A stretch of 17,625 bases of DNA. Source: T1Sed10-7 sp047921175. Its GTDB lineage: Bacteria > Actinomycetota > Nitriliruptoria > Nitriliruptorales > Nitriliruptoraceae. The position numbers and the translations under genes were made by a program. Under the pieces are notes generated by a model. The model made no database searches. It worked only from the letters and a program-made list of their open reading frames with translations, and was not told where the DNA came from. Positions 6,778 to 14,017 of this stretch are shown here, piece by piece (position 1 is the stretch's first letter; every line of letters begins with the position of its first letter). Location of the stretch: the NCBI GenBank assembly GCA_047921175.1, contig JBLRWQ010000057.1:1-17625 (forward strand). The letters run 5' to 3'.

Positions 6778-8430
6778 TCAGGTCAGATCGAGATCGCGGC
6801 GTCGGAAGGCCAGCAGCCCGACGCCTGCGAGCACGACCGCGGTCGCGGTCAGGACCAGCAGTGGGGCGAGGGCCAGGTCCTCGAGCGGGATCTCGGCGGG
6901 GTGGGCGAAGGGGGACAGGTCGAGCGCGAGCTCCGGCAGGTCCAGCAGCGGCCCGAAGGTCCCAGCGATCAGGCCGTAGACCACCAGCGCCCACGTCGCC
7001 GGCACGGCGCGGGGGAACACCCCGAACAGGGCAACGGCCACCCCGAGAACGACCCAGACCGCCGGGGCCTGGTTCAGGTGGGCCAGGGTCAGGTCCCAGA
7101 CCAGTCCGCTGTCGCCGACGACGGATGCCGCAGCGATACCGGTGAACAGCCCGGTGACGGCCAGCAGGACCACCGAGCCGACCGTGACGACGACGAGGTG
7201 GCTGCCGAGCCAGACGGTCCGGCTGAGCGGGGTCGCGAGCACCGGCTCGGCCCGGCCGCCGGTCTCCTCGTTCCGCAGGCTCGTGATCGCCATGATCGCG
7301 TAGGCACCGACCAGGAAGGCCATGAAGGTGGCGATGTAGGCCAGGTAGCCGGCGATCATGTCCTCAGCGCCGAACAGTTCGAGGAACACCTCCGGGAGGT
7401 CGACGAACGCATCTGCAATCGCGTTGGTGTAGCCGCCGTAGGCCAGCCCACCGACCGCAAGACCGGCACCCCACCCCAGCAGGTTGCCACGTTGCAGCCG
7501 TGCAGCCAGCCCGAGCGGTGTCCCGAGCCGCGGGGCGGCCTCACGGGCGCCCGGCCGGGTGGTGAGCACCCCGGCACCGAGGTCGCGACGCGCAGCGAGC
7601 GCATAGCCGACGCCCGTGGTCGCCGCCGCGAAGGCCACGGACAACCCCAGCGGCCACCAGCGGTCGAGCACGAACGGCGCGGTCTGCTGCCCCCAGGCCA
7701 ACGGTGAGAGCCAGGACGGCCACGTCCCGCCATCGGCCGCCATGTCGCCTCCGGCACGGATCAGGAAGGACGCTCCGAGGACCGCACCGGCCAGCCCGGC
7801 GGCTCCGCGGCTGTACGGACTGAGCTGTGCCGTGATCGCGGTGACCCCGGCGAAGGCGAGCCCCGTGGCAGCCAACGAGACCGCGAAGACCAGCGAGCCG
7901 TAGGGCGTGTAGCCGCCGACCACGATCATCATGCCGGCGACGATCGTGGCGGCGACCAGGTTCGTGATGACGGCGACCAGCATCGCCGCGGTGAGCTGCG
8001 CTGAGCGACCGACCCCGTTGGCGCGGATCAGCTCGGCCCGGCCTGTCTGCTCCTCGAGGCGCGTGTGACGGACCACCAGCAGGATGCTCATCAGCGCCGT
8101 GCCGAGTGCGAAGTACAGGCCGTAGCCGTTGGCGAGGAAGCGTTCGAAGGTGGGGTCGTCGAAGCCGTACCCGGGCCCGATCAGCATGCGGCCGACCGGG
8201 TCGTTGAACAGGGCGCTGGCGTTCCGCAGCTCCTCCTCGGTGCCGGCGATCTGGGGGAACGCTGCTGTGAGGTAGACCACGAACAGGCCCAGCGCGCCGG
8301 TCCACGCCGGCAGCTTGATCCGGTCCCGGCGCAGGAGGAACCGGACCAGCGTGCCGACACCCGTCAGGCTGCCGGGGTCGCGCCGGGGGCCGGCGCCGGT
8401 GACCGCTCGATCGGTGGCAGCGGCGTTCAT
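6778..8430 (-). CDS. ABC exporter permease, COG3559 type (550 aa)
   Basis: This is the membrane subunit of an ABC exporter of the type annotated as polyketide-antibiotic or multidrug exporter, similar in plan to mycobacterial Rv1217c. It has two homologous hydrophobic halves with about twelve membrane segments. The cytosolic motif VVRHTRLEEQTGRAEL appears in the first half, with a related SLRNEETGGRAEPVLATPL in the second. These internal repeats are a hallmark of the family. ATG 8430 overlaps the stop of the ATPase gene as ATGA (8427-8430), so translation is coupled and the two proteins should form one transporter. A paralogous permease begins at 16934 on the other strand with an almost identical motif. 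The transported substrate is unknown. Confidence 0.87.
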   Translation of the reverse strand: MNAAATDRAVTGAGPRRDPGSLTGVGTLVRFLLRRDRIKLPAWTGALGLFVVYLTAAFPQIAGTEEELRNASALFNDPVGRMLIGPGYGFDDPTFERFLANGYGLYFALGTALMSILLVVRHTRLEEQTGRAELIRANGVGRSAQLTAAMLVAVITNLVAATIVAGMMIVVGGYTPYGSLVFAVSLAATGLAFAGVTAITAQLSPYSRGAAGLAGAVLGASFLIRAGGDMAADGGTWPSWLSPLAWGQQTAPFVLDRWWPLGLSVAFAAATTGVGYALAARRDLGAGVLTTRPGAREAAPRLGTPLGLAARLQRGNLLGWGAGLAVGGLAYGGYTNAIADAFVDLPEVFLELFGAEDMIAGYLAYIATFMAFLVGAYAIMAITSLRNEETGGRAEPVLATPLSRTVWLGSHLVVVTVGSVVLLAVTGLFTGIAAASVVGDSGLVWDLTLAHLNQAPAVWVVLGVAVALFGVFPRAVPATWALVVYGLIAGTFGPLLDLPELALDLSPFAHPAEIPLEDLALAPLLVLTATAVVLAGVGLLAFRRRDLDLT

Positions 8431-9347
8431 CGCGGGTCCGCGTGGTGGTTGGTCCGGGTGGCCAGCTCGTCGCCGTAGTGGCGCATGAGCAGCTGCTCGA
8501 GGGTCGGCGGATGGGCCACGATCGTGCGGATCCCGAGGGGGGCGAGCGCCTGCAGGGTCGCCTCGACCCGGTTGCCGTCCACCTCGAAGCGGACCTGCCC
8601 GTCGATGTGCTCGAGGTTGTGGACGCCGTCGAGCCCGTCGAGCCGATCGGCCGGCTCGCGCAGCTCGGCGGTGATCGTGATGCGGTGCAGGTGGCGCAGG
8701 TCCGCGAGGGACCCGGACTCGACGATGCGGCCCTGCCGGATGATCGAGATGCGGTCCGCCAGCACCTCGACCTGCGCGAGGATGTGGCTGGAGAGCAGGA
8801 CGGTCCGCCCGGCGGCCTTGACCTCGCGGATCGCGTCCTGGAACACCGCCTCCATGAGCGGGTCGAGCCCGGCGGTCGGCTCGTCGAGCAGCAGCAGCTC
8901 GACGTCGCTCGCGAGCGCGGAGATCAGCGCGACCTTCTGTCGGTTGCCCTTGGAGTAGGTCCGTCCCTTCTTGGTCGGGTCGAGGTCGAACCGGTCGCAC
9001 AGCTCGTCGCGCCGTGCCTTGTCGAACCGGCCGCGCAGCCGGGCGAACAGGTCGATCGCCTCCCCCCCGGACAGGTTCGGCCACAGCTCCACGTCGCCGG
9101 GCACGTAGGCCAGGCGCCGGTGGAGGCGGACCGACGCCGACCACGGGTCCCCGTCGAAGACCTGGACCCGGCCCGCGTCCGCGCGCAGCAGGCCGAGCAG
9201 GACCCGGATCGTGGTGGACTTGCCGGCACCGTTGGGGCCGAGGAAGCCGTGCACCTCACCCTCGGTGACCGTGAGGTCCAGGCCGTCGAGCGCCCGGGTC
9301 GGCCCGAAGGTCTTGACGAGCCCCTCGGTGGTCAGCACCGCGGTCAT
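8427..9347 (-). CDS. ABC exporter ATP-binding protein (306 aa)
   Basis: This is the ATPase partner of the permease that follows it. It has Walker A GPNGAGKST (37-45), signature YSKGNRQ (131-137, a variant of LSGGQ), Walker B LLLLDEP with Glu156, and a switch His in LLSSHIL. The Q-loop Gln is replaced in AYVPGDVELWPNL, as in its paralogue at 16023. A decoy LSGGE at 92-96 is not the signature. I chose ATG 9347 because AGGAAGGA sits five bases upstream and the ATPase fold starts here. The open frame extends to 10349, but that part is antisense to the TetR gene. Resembles Rv1218c in the divergent tetR-exporter layout. Expression is probably controlled by the divergent TetR protein. Confidence 0.92.
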   Translation of the reverse strand: MTAVLTTEGLVKTFGPTRALDGLDLTVTEGEVHGFLGPNGAGKSTTIRVLLGLLRADAGRVQVFDGDPWSASVRLHRRLAYVPGDVELWPNLSGGEAIDLFARLRGRFDKARRDELCDRFDLDPTKKGRTYSKGNRQKVALISALASDVELLLLDEPTAGLDPLMEAVFQDAIREVKAAGRTVLLSSHILAQVEVLADRISIIRQGRIVESGSLADLRHLHRITITAELREPADRLDGLDGVHNLEHIDGQVRFEVDGNRVEATLQALAPLGIRTIVAHPPTLEQLLMRHYGDELATRTNHHADPR

Positions 9348-9451
9348 GGACGTCCTTCCTCGGCTGGCCCGAACGGTGGGGCCACAGCCGCGACCGCATG
9401 CGTTCCATCCGCCAGCGGACGTCCGCAGGGTCACCCATCGACGGAACCAGG

Positions 9452-9477
9452 TACCTAGCCGGCTGTCAAGCAAGGTA
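9452..9477. promoter_or_regulatory. Candidate TetR operator between exporter and regulator genes
   Basis: An imperfect inverted repeat, TACCTAGC (9452-9459) and GCAAGGTA (9470-9477), matches at 7 of 8 positions around a 10-base spacer. TTGACA reads on the minus strand at 9469-9464 in the spacer, a possible -35 for the exporter operon, but no good -10 follows at standard spacing. Position between divergent tetR and target genes is where TetR-family operators normally lie. Confidence 0.5.
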
Positions 9478-9536
9478 GGGTCAACGGATGCACCGGACGG
9501 ACGGATGGGCCGGGCCGGCGGGCGCGGAGGGAGCCG

Positions 9537-10097
9537 ATGGCTGATCGCCGCCGTCGTGACCGTCGGACCACCGACATGCGCGAACGCATCGTCTCGACCG
9601 CCACCGACCTGTTCGCGACCCAGGGTTTCACCGTCACCAGCCTGCAGGACCTCGCCGATCGGTTGGAGGTCACCAAGGCGGCGCTGTACTACCACTTCCG
9701 CCGCAAGGACGACCTCATCGCTGAGGTGCTGGCGCCGATGGTCGCCGACATCGACGCCTGGTTCGCCCGCGTCGAGGTGGAGCAGCCGGACCGGCGCCTG
9801 GCGCTGGAGGCCTACTTCGACGTCGTACACCGGCACGCGCCGCTGCTCGCAGCGATCAGCCGCGATCCGGGGGCGCTGACGGCGGGGGACAACGTGGCGC
9901 ACGTCACCGACTGGGCGCAGCGGGTCCAGACGGTGCTGACCGGTCCCGATGCGAGCTTCGAGGAACGGGTCCGGGCCTCGCTCGCGATCGTCGGCCTGGC
10001 CCGGACCGCCAGCATGTTCCCCGATGCCGACCCTGCCGAGCTGCGTCGCGTCGCCGTCGATGCCGCGTTGGCCGCCCTGGACGCCGGCCAGGGGTGA
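9537..10097 (+). CDS. TetR/AcrR-family transcriptional regulator (186 aa)
   Basis: This is a dimeric DNA-binding repressor that probably senses a small molecule and controls the divergent exporter operon. Residues 14-60 form the TetR DNA-binding domain: MRERIVSTATDLFATQGF, then TSLQDLADRLEVTKAALYYH with the typical helix-turn-helix (about 34-55) and FRRKDDLIAEV. The C-terminal ligand domain (about 65-186) is variable and gives no clue to the ligand. The ATG at 9537 has GGAGG at 9526-9530 with six bases of spacing. The intergenic inverted repeat at 9452-9477 is the likely operator for itself and the exporter. The layout parallels the mycobacterial Rv1219c-Rv1218c-Rv1217c multidrug-export locus. 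Confidence 0.92.
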   Translation: MADRRRRDRRTTDMRERIVSTATDLFATQGFTVTSLQDLADRLEVTKAALYYHFRRKDDLIAEVLAPMVADIDAWFARVEVEQPDRRLALEAYFDVVHRHAPLLAAISRDPGALTAGDNVAHVTDWAQRVQTVLTGPDASFEERVRASLAIVGLARTASMFPDADPAELRRVAVDAALAALDAGQG

Positions 10098-10180
10098 GCG
10101 CCGCTCCGCTGGCTCGGGCCCGCGATGTCGGTGCGGCCTGAGGGCCCGGCGGCGGTGCTGCCGGCAGGCGTGACGGCGAC

Positions 10181-10208
10181 TTGCGGGCGGCCGCCGTGAT
10201 GCTATAGT
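10181..10208 (+). promoter_or_regulatory. Sigma70-type promoter of the SPFH/Arc-like/GPP34 operon
   Basis: TTGCGG (10181-10186) and TATAGT (10203-10208) are separated by 16 bases, in an otherwise very GC-rich stretch. Transcription would start near 10215, about 65 bases before the SPFH start codon at 10279. The TATAGT is one of very few AT-rich hexamers in this half of the window. Confidence 0.65.
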
Positions 10209-10225
10209 GATATCAGATTGATCAA
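10208..10225. promoter_or_regulatory. Two 8-bp palindromes at the transcription start: candidate RHH operator
   Basis: TGATATCA (10208-10215) and TTGATCAA (10218-10225) are perfect palindromes with centres exactly 10 bp apart, one helical turn. They overlap the -10 element and the expected start site. Ribbon-helix-helix proteins such as MetJ bind tandem 8-bp palindromes cooperatively. The Arc-like protein encoded at 11204 is the obvious candidate ligand. Binding is inferred. Confidence 0.5.
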
Positions 10226-10266
10226 CACGATCGTCCGGGCGTGGCGTGATCCTCGCTGGGACCTGT

Positions 10267-10271
10267 GGAGG
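10267..10271 (+). promoter_or_regulatory. Ribosome binding site fixing the SPFH start
   Basis: GGAGG with seven bases to ATG 10279. It rejects an in-frame upstream start at 10246, which lies before it and has no such site. Confidence 0.7.
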
Positions 10272-10278
10272 TGGCACC

Positions 10279-11199
10279 ATGGCGAAGTCGGAACTCGTGG
10301 AGCACGAGGCACGGTCGCAGAGCGGGGTCCCCGTCCTGGTCGCCGCCATCGTCGTGATGCTCGGGACCGTCGCCGGCTTCGTGCTGTCGGCCCGCTACCT
10401 GTCCCAGGACGGGACCGTCTGGGTCGGGGTCACGGGGATGGTCGCCGCCGTGCTGGTCCTCCTCGCGGCCATCTTCGTCGCGGTCGGGCTGTACACGATC
10501 CAGCCCAACCAGTCCCGCGTGCTGACCCTGTTCGGTGACTACCGGGGGAGCGACCACACCCCGGGGCTGCGCTGGGCGAACCCGCTGATGATGAAGGAGA
10601 AGGTCAGCCTGCGCGTGCGCAACTTCACCACCGAGACCTCCAAGGTCAACGACGCCAACGGCAACCCGATCATGATCGCCGCGGTCGTCGTCTGGCAGGT
10701 CACCGACACGGCCCGGGCGGTGTTCGGGGTCGACGACTTCGTCGACTACGTCCGGATCCAGTCCGAGTCGGCGGTGCGGCAGCTGGCGCGCTCCTACCCC
10801 TACGACTCCTGGGACGACGACGACGCGACCACGCTCATCGGCGACCCGATCGACGTGAACCGCGACCTGCTGTCCGAGCTCCAGGAGCGGGCCGACGACG
10901 CCGGGGTCACGGTGCTCGAGGCCCGCATCACCGACCTGTCCTACGCGCCGGAGATCGCCGAGGCGATGCTGCGCCGCCAGCAGGCCTCCGCGATCGTGGC
11001 GGCCCGCGCGAAGATCGTCGAGGGTGCCGTGCTGATGGTCCGCGAGGCGGTGGCGCAGCTCGAGGAGGGCAGCACCGAGGTGGACGCGATCCCGCTCGAC
11101 GCCGACCGCAAGGCCACCTTCGCCTCCAACCTGATGACGGTGATCGCGAGCGACACCCCGACGAGCCCGATCGTCAACGTCGGCACGCTGTCACGCTGA
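10279..11199 (+). CDS. SPFH/band-7 domain membrane protein (306 aa)
   Basis: A membrane scaffold protein of the stomatin/prohibitin/flotillin superfamily. These proteins oligomerise at the inner face of membranes and organise microdomains or modulate partner proteins. Two hydrophobic segments (about 17-37 and 49-72) precede the SPFH domain (about 73-245), seen as YTIQPNQSRVLTLFGDYRG, TPGLRWANPL, then NPIMIAAVVVWQVTD and TVLEARITDLSYAPEIAEAM. The helical RRQQASAIVAARAKIVEGAV is the usual post-domain region. The C-terminus is short, ending VGTLSR. It is the first gene of a tight operon. Only four bases separate its stop from the Arc-like gene. The client of this scaffold is unknown. Confidence 0.92.
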   Translation: MAKSELVEHEARSQSGVPVLVAAIVVMLGTVAGFVLSARYLSQDGTVWVGVTGMVAAVLVLLAAIFVAVGLYTIQPNQSRVLTLFGDYRGSDHTPGLRWANPLMMKEKVSLRVRNFTTETSKVNDANGNPIMIAAVVVWQVTDTARAVFGVDDFVDYVRIQSESAVRQLARSYPYDSWDDDDATTLIGDPIDVNRDLLSELQERADDAGVTVLEARITDLSYAPEIAEAMLRRQQASAIVAARAKIVEGAVLMVREAVAQLEEGSTEVDAIPLDADRKATFASNLMTVIASDTPTSPIVNVGTLSR

Positions 11200-11203
11200 G
11201 CTC

Positions 11204-11401
11204 ATGGCCCGCGAGCGCAAGCAGTTCCCGCTCAGGATCCCGCCGGAGCTGTACGACGTGTACGAGGCCTGGGCCGCGGACGAGTTCCGCTCCGTCAACG
11301 CGCAGATCGAGGCGGTGCTCGTCGACGCGGCCCGGCGCTCCGGGCGGCTCCGGCGCCGGCCAGCCGCGCCAGAACAACCCCAGGAAGGGGCCGACCGATG
11401 A
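11204..11401 (+). CDS. Arc-like ribbon-helix-helix DNA-binding protein (65 aa)
   Basis: A 65-residue basic protein whose first 48 residues have the Arc/RHH pattern: a beta strand (KQFPLRIPPELYD), helix A (VYEAWAADEFRS) and helix B (VNAQIEAVLVDAARRS), followed by a proline- and arginine-rich tail. RHH proteins bind DNA as dimers, inserting the N-terminal strand into the major groove. Its Shine-Dalgarno sequence is weak and it begins four bases after the SPFH stop, so translation is likely coupled. Its stop overlaps the next start as ATGA (11398-11401). Being embedded in the operon and having two 8-bp palindromes at the promoter suggest autoregulation. No toxin partner is seen, so calling it an antitoxin would be unsupported. 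Confidence 0.85.
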   Translation: MARERKQFPLRIPPELYDVYEAWAADEFRSVNAQIEAVLVDAARRSGRLRRRPAAPEQPQEGADR

Positions 11402-12069
11402 CCTCCCACGACCGCCTCCTCGCGGAGGACCTGCTGCTGCTCGCATGGGACGCCGACCACGCCAAGCCGCGGAGCGCGACCTCGGTGCAGCTGCCCTCCG
11501 CGATCGGTGGCGCGCTCCTGCTCGACCTGGCGCTCACCGACCGGCTCCGCATCGAGGTGGACGTCCCCCGGGCGAGCTCCCGGGCGACCGGTGACGCCCT
11601 CCTGGACGAGGTCGCACGGCAGGTGCGGGAGGGGCCACGGCGGCGCAAGCTCAAGGGCTGGGTCCGCAAGGTCGGCACCACCGCTCGCCGGGACCAGGTC
11701 CGCGACCGGCTGGTCGCAGCCGGGCTGCTCGCGCCCGAGGAGCGCAGGGTCCTCGGACTGTTCTCCGTGACCCGGCACCGGTTGACCGACCCCGCCGAGG
11801 TGGAGCGCCTGGCGGAGCAGGTCCGTCAGGTGCTCGCCGGGGGTCGTCCGGCGGACGATCGGCTGACGGTGCTGGTCGCGCTGGTCGGCGGGACGGCCAT
11901 CCTCGACCAGCTCGTGCCACGGTCGGAGCGCCGTGCCGCCCGCCAGCGGGCCAAGGAGCTCGCGGAGACCTCGCCGGTCGCCGAGGCCGCGCGGGCCGTG
12001 ATCCGCGACACCCAGGCCGCGCTCATCGCGACCATGGGCGCCGGCGCGGGCGCCGCCGCCGGCCGCTGA
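11398..12069 (+). CDS. GPP34 (GOLPH3/Vps74-like) family protein (223 aa)
   Basis: The product matches the Golgi phosphoprotein 3 fold as found in actinobacteria: LLAEDLLLLAWD at the N-terminus, then a helix-rich body with GGALLLDLALTDRLRIEV, LKGWVRKV, VRDRLVAAGLLAPEE, GLFSVTRHRLTDP and VLVALVGGTAILDQLVP. Eukaryotic GOLPH3 binds phosphatidylinositol 4-phosphate and sorts Golgi glycosyltransferases. The bacterial function is not known, though a peripheral membrane, lipid-binding role is plausible. A clear AGGAAGG (about 11380) precedes ATG 11398, and the 4-base overlap with the Arc-like gene couples translation. The C-terminus is Ala/Gly-rich (GAGAGAAAGR), a low-complexity end. No signal peptide or membrane segment is seen, consistent with a peripheral protein. 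Confidence 0.88.
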   Translation: MTSHDRLLAEDLLLLAWDADHAKPRSATSVQLPSAIGGALLLDLALTDRLRIEVDVPRASSRATGDALLDEVARQVREGPRRRKLKGWVRKVGTTARRDQVRDRLVAAGLLAPEERRVLGLFSVTRHRLTDPAEVERLAEQVRQVLAGGRPADDRLTVLVALVGGTAILDQLVPRSERRAARQRAKELAETSPVAEAARAVIRDTQAALIATMGAGAGAAAGR

Positions 12070-12070
12070 C

Positions 12071-12093
12071 GCCACCGGTCCGGTCGCGGTGGC
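12071..12093. terminator. Hairpin between convergent GPP34 and DrrB-type genes, likely bidirectional terminator
   Basis: GCCACCG (12071-12077) and CGGTGGC (12087-12093) form a perfect 7-bp stem with a 9-base loop, one base after the GPP34 stop and 25 bases beyond the end of the convergent permease gene. T-runs are absent, common for high-GC actinobacterial terminators. Confidence 0.5.
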
Positions 12094-12117
12094 TCGTGGT
12101 GCCGCGGCTGACCGGGG

Positions 12118-12966
12118 TCAGGCGTGCCGGCGGTAGGCGCGCAGCGTCAGCGGACCGAACACCGCGGTCAGGCCGGCACTGACCGCCAGCACGATCACGA
12201 TCTCGCCGCCGACGTCGCCGCCGTGCATCAGCCCGCGCATCGCGGTCACGAGGATCGTGAGCGGGTTGACCTCCACCACCGCCTCGAGGAAGGCCGGCAG
12301 GGTCTCCGGCGGGACGAACACGTTGGAGATGAACGTCAACGGGAACAGCACCATCGTCGACACGCCCATGAGCGCGTTCTCGGACCGCATCGTGAGTCCC
12401 AGCAGGGTCCAGATCCACGACAACCCGAAGCAGAACACCAGCAGCAGGCCGACCGCGAGCACGACCCCGACCGGTCCGGCGTCGGGACGGAACCCCAGCA
12501 CCAGCCCGAGGGTGAGGATGACGGTCGCGGCGATCGAGTAGCGCACGGCATCGGCGAGCAGCGCGCCGACCAGCGGCGCTGGCCGCCAGATCGGCAGCGA
12601 CCGGAACCGGTCGTGGACGCCCTTCTCGATGTCCCGGTTCAGCGTCAACCCGGTGTACATCGTGATCATCGCCACGGTCATCGCCAGGATCCCCGGCAGG
12701 ACCTGCTGGAGGTACGCGCCGGTGGAGCCGGCGAGCGCTCCACCGAAGAGGTAGGTGAACATCAGCAGGAAGATGACCGGGAACATGGTCACGTCGAACA
12801 GCTGCTCGGGGATGTGTTTGATCTTGAGCATCGCCCGCCACCAGAACACCTCGGCCGTGGCGGCGCGGGACAGCGGCTCGGGCCGGTGGCCGCGGTCGAG
12901 CACGTCCAGGATGGACGCCACCTCGATGTTGGCGACGTCGCTGGTCGGAGTCGTCGGGACGCTCAC
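12118..12966 (-). CDS. DrrB-type ABC-2 exporter permease (282 aa)
   Basis: Membrane subunit of a daunorubicin-resistance-like ABC-2 exporter. After a soluble N-terminus of about 40 residues there are about six membrane helices: FDVTMFPVIFLLMFTYLFGG, LPGILAMTVAMITMYTGLTL, then AATVILTLGLVLGFRP, the third-to-fifth helix block, and a final helix near 255-275. The family motif of NRDIEKGVHDRFRSLPI between helices 2 and 3 and the conserved NPLTILVTAMRGLMHGG near the C-terminus support the call. It begins at GTG 12966, overlapping the ATPase stop as GTGA (12963-12966), so it is translated with that subunit. Substrate is not predictable; relatives export anthracyclines, glycolipids or teichoic-acid-like molecules. 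Confidence 0.9.
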   Translation of the reverse strand: MSVPTTPTSDVANIEVASILDVLDRGHRPEPLSRAATAEVFWWRAMLKIKHIPEQLFDVTMFPVIFLLMFTYLFGGALAGSTGAYLQQVLPGILAMTVAMITMYTGLTLNRDIEKGVHDRFRSLPIWRPAPLVGALLADAVRYSIAATVILTLGLVLGFRPDAGPVGVVLAVGLLLVFCFGLSWIWTLLGLTMRSENALMGVSTMVLFPLTFISNVFVPPETLPAFLEAVVEVNPLTILVTAMRGLMHGGDVGGEIVIVLAVSAGLTAVFGPLTLRAYRRHA

Positions 12967-13958
12967 GGGCCGACCTCAAGGGTGCGCGTGCCCGGCGGTG
13001 CCTCGGCGGCAGCCTCCGGGTCGGACTCGGCGGGGTGGCCGGTCAGGGTGAGGAAGACCTCGTCGAGGCTCGGCTGGCCGTAGCCGGCGCTCGCGACCGC
13101 GATGCCGGCCTCGTGCAGGGCGGTCAGCGCCGAACCCGCCGGTGCCGCGTCGTCGGCCCGGACCGTCAGGGCTGCCGGATCCGCCTCGAGCTGCACCTCG
13201 GCCCCCAGCACGCGGGACAGGAGATCGGCCGCGGCCGCTCGATCGGTCGCTGCGCGGAGCCGGACGTGCAGCGAACCGGCGCCGACGGAGGCCTTGAGTT
13301 CCGTGCCGGTGCCCTCGGCGATGACCCGGCCGTGGTCGATCACGGCGATGCGTTCGGCGAGCTGGTCGGCTTCGTCGAGGTACTGGGTGGTCAGCAGCAC
13401 CGTCGTCCCGTCGGCGACCAGCGCCCGGATGATCGCCCAGACCTGGTTGCGCGAGCGCGGGTCCAGCCCCGTGGTCGGCTCGTCGAGGAAGATCAGCCGG
13501 GGGGTGACCACGATCGAGGCAGCGATGTCCAACCGGCGCCGCATCCCGCCGGAGTAGGTCTTCACCTGGCGGCCGCCGGCCTCGCTGAGCCCGAACGCGT
13601 CCAGCAGCTCCGCCGCGCGTTGCTTCGCACCGGCCCGGGAGTACCCCCACAGGCGCGCGAGCAGCATGAGGTTCTCCGCGCCGGTGAGGTCCTCGTCCAC
13701 GGACGCGAACTGGCCGGTCAGGCTGACGGTGCGGCGGACCTGCTCGGCCGCGGTGACGACGTCGTGGCCGAACACGCGAGCGTGGCCCGCGGTCGGCTCG
13801 AGCAGCGTGGCGAGCACCCGGATCGCGGTCGTCTTGCCGGCGCCGTTGGGGCCGAGCACGCCATACACCGAGCCCTCCGGCACCTCGAGGTCGAGCCCGT
13901 CGACGGCCTTGGTGGGGCCGAAGTGTTTCACCAGCCCGGTCGCCTGGATCGCGTGCAC
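12963..13958 (-). CDS. DrrA-type ABC exporter ATP-binding protein (331 aa)
   Basis: ATPase partner of the DrrB-type permease. Walker A GPNGAGKTT (36-44), Q-loop Gln83 in SLTGQFASVDEDLTG, signature YSGGMRRRLD (135-144), Walker B LIFLDEPTTGLDPRSR with Glu160, and a DrrA-typical switch QYLDEADQLAERI, where the usual His becomes Gln, as in this subfamily. The extended C-terminal regulatory domain (about 225-331) includes QPSLDEVFLTLTGHPA, characteristic of DrrA. It starts at GTG 13958 with GGAG in GGTGGAGTCGGT just upstream. Only 57 bases separate it from the end of the alpha/beta hydrolase gene on the same strand, so these may be co-transcribed. Low similarity outside the core motifs to the two other ATPases in the window places it in a different subfamily. 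Confidence 0.93.
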   Translation of the reverse strand: MHAIQATGLVKHFGPTKAVDGLDLEVPEGSVYGVLGPNGAGKTTAIRVLATLLEPTAGHARVFGHDVVTAAEQVRRTVSLTGQFASVDEDLTGAENLMLLARLWGYSRAGAKQRAAELLDAFGLSEAGGRQVKTYSGGMRRRLDIAASIVVTPRLIFLDEPTTGLDPRSRNQVWAIIRALVADGTTVLLTTQYLDEADQLAERIAVIDHGRVIAEGTGTELKASVGAGSLHVRLRAATDRAAAADLLSRVLGAEVQLEADPAALTVRADDAAPAGSALTALHEAGIAVASAGYGQPSLDEVFLTLTGHPAESDPEAAAEAPPGTRTLEVGP

Positions 13959-13998
13959 ACCGACTCCACCCTGCCGACCCCGCGCCGGGGAGCGTACG

Positions 13999-14017
13999 GA
14001 CCCGAGCGGACCGGGTC
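13999..14017 (-). terminator. Short hairpin after the hydrolase gene
   Basis: GACCCG (13999-14004) and CGGGTC (14012-14017) form a 6-bp stem overlapping the hydrolase stop codon region (14016-14018) on the minus strand. It could attenuate read-through into drrA-like gene or be chance. There is no T-run. Confidence 0.25.

Noticed and set aside
5485..7707. 740-codon plus-strand frame
   Set aside because: It is antisense to the multi-pass protein and permease genes, with Gln/His/Glu/Gly-rich composition typical of antisense frames in GC-rich DNA and no family-like motif.
8431..9144. N-terminal extension of the COG3559-type permease frame
   Set aside because: This stretch is another frame of the ATPase gene. 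The ATGA overlap and the permease N-terminus place the start at 8430.
9348..10349. N-terminal extension of the exporter ATPase frame
   Set aside because: It is antisense to the TetR gene and intergenic DNA. A ribosome site and the start of the ATPase fold place the start at 9347.
11204..11401. Arc-like protein as an antitoxin of a toxin-antitoxin pair
   Set aside because: No toxin gene is adjacent. Its partners are SPFH and GPP34 genes, so only a DNA-binding role is supported.
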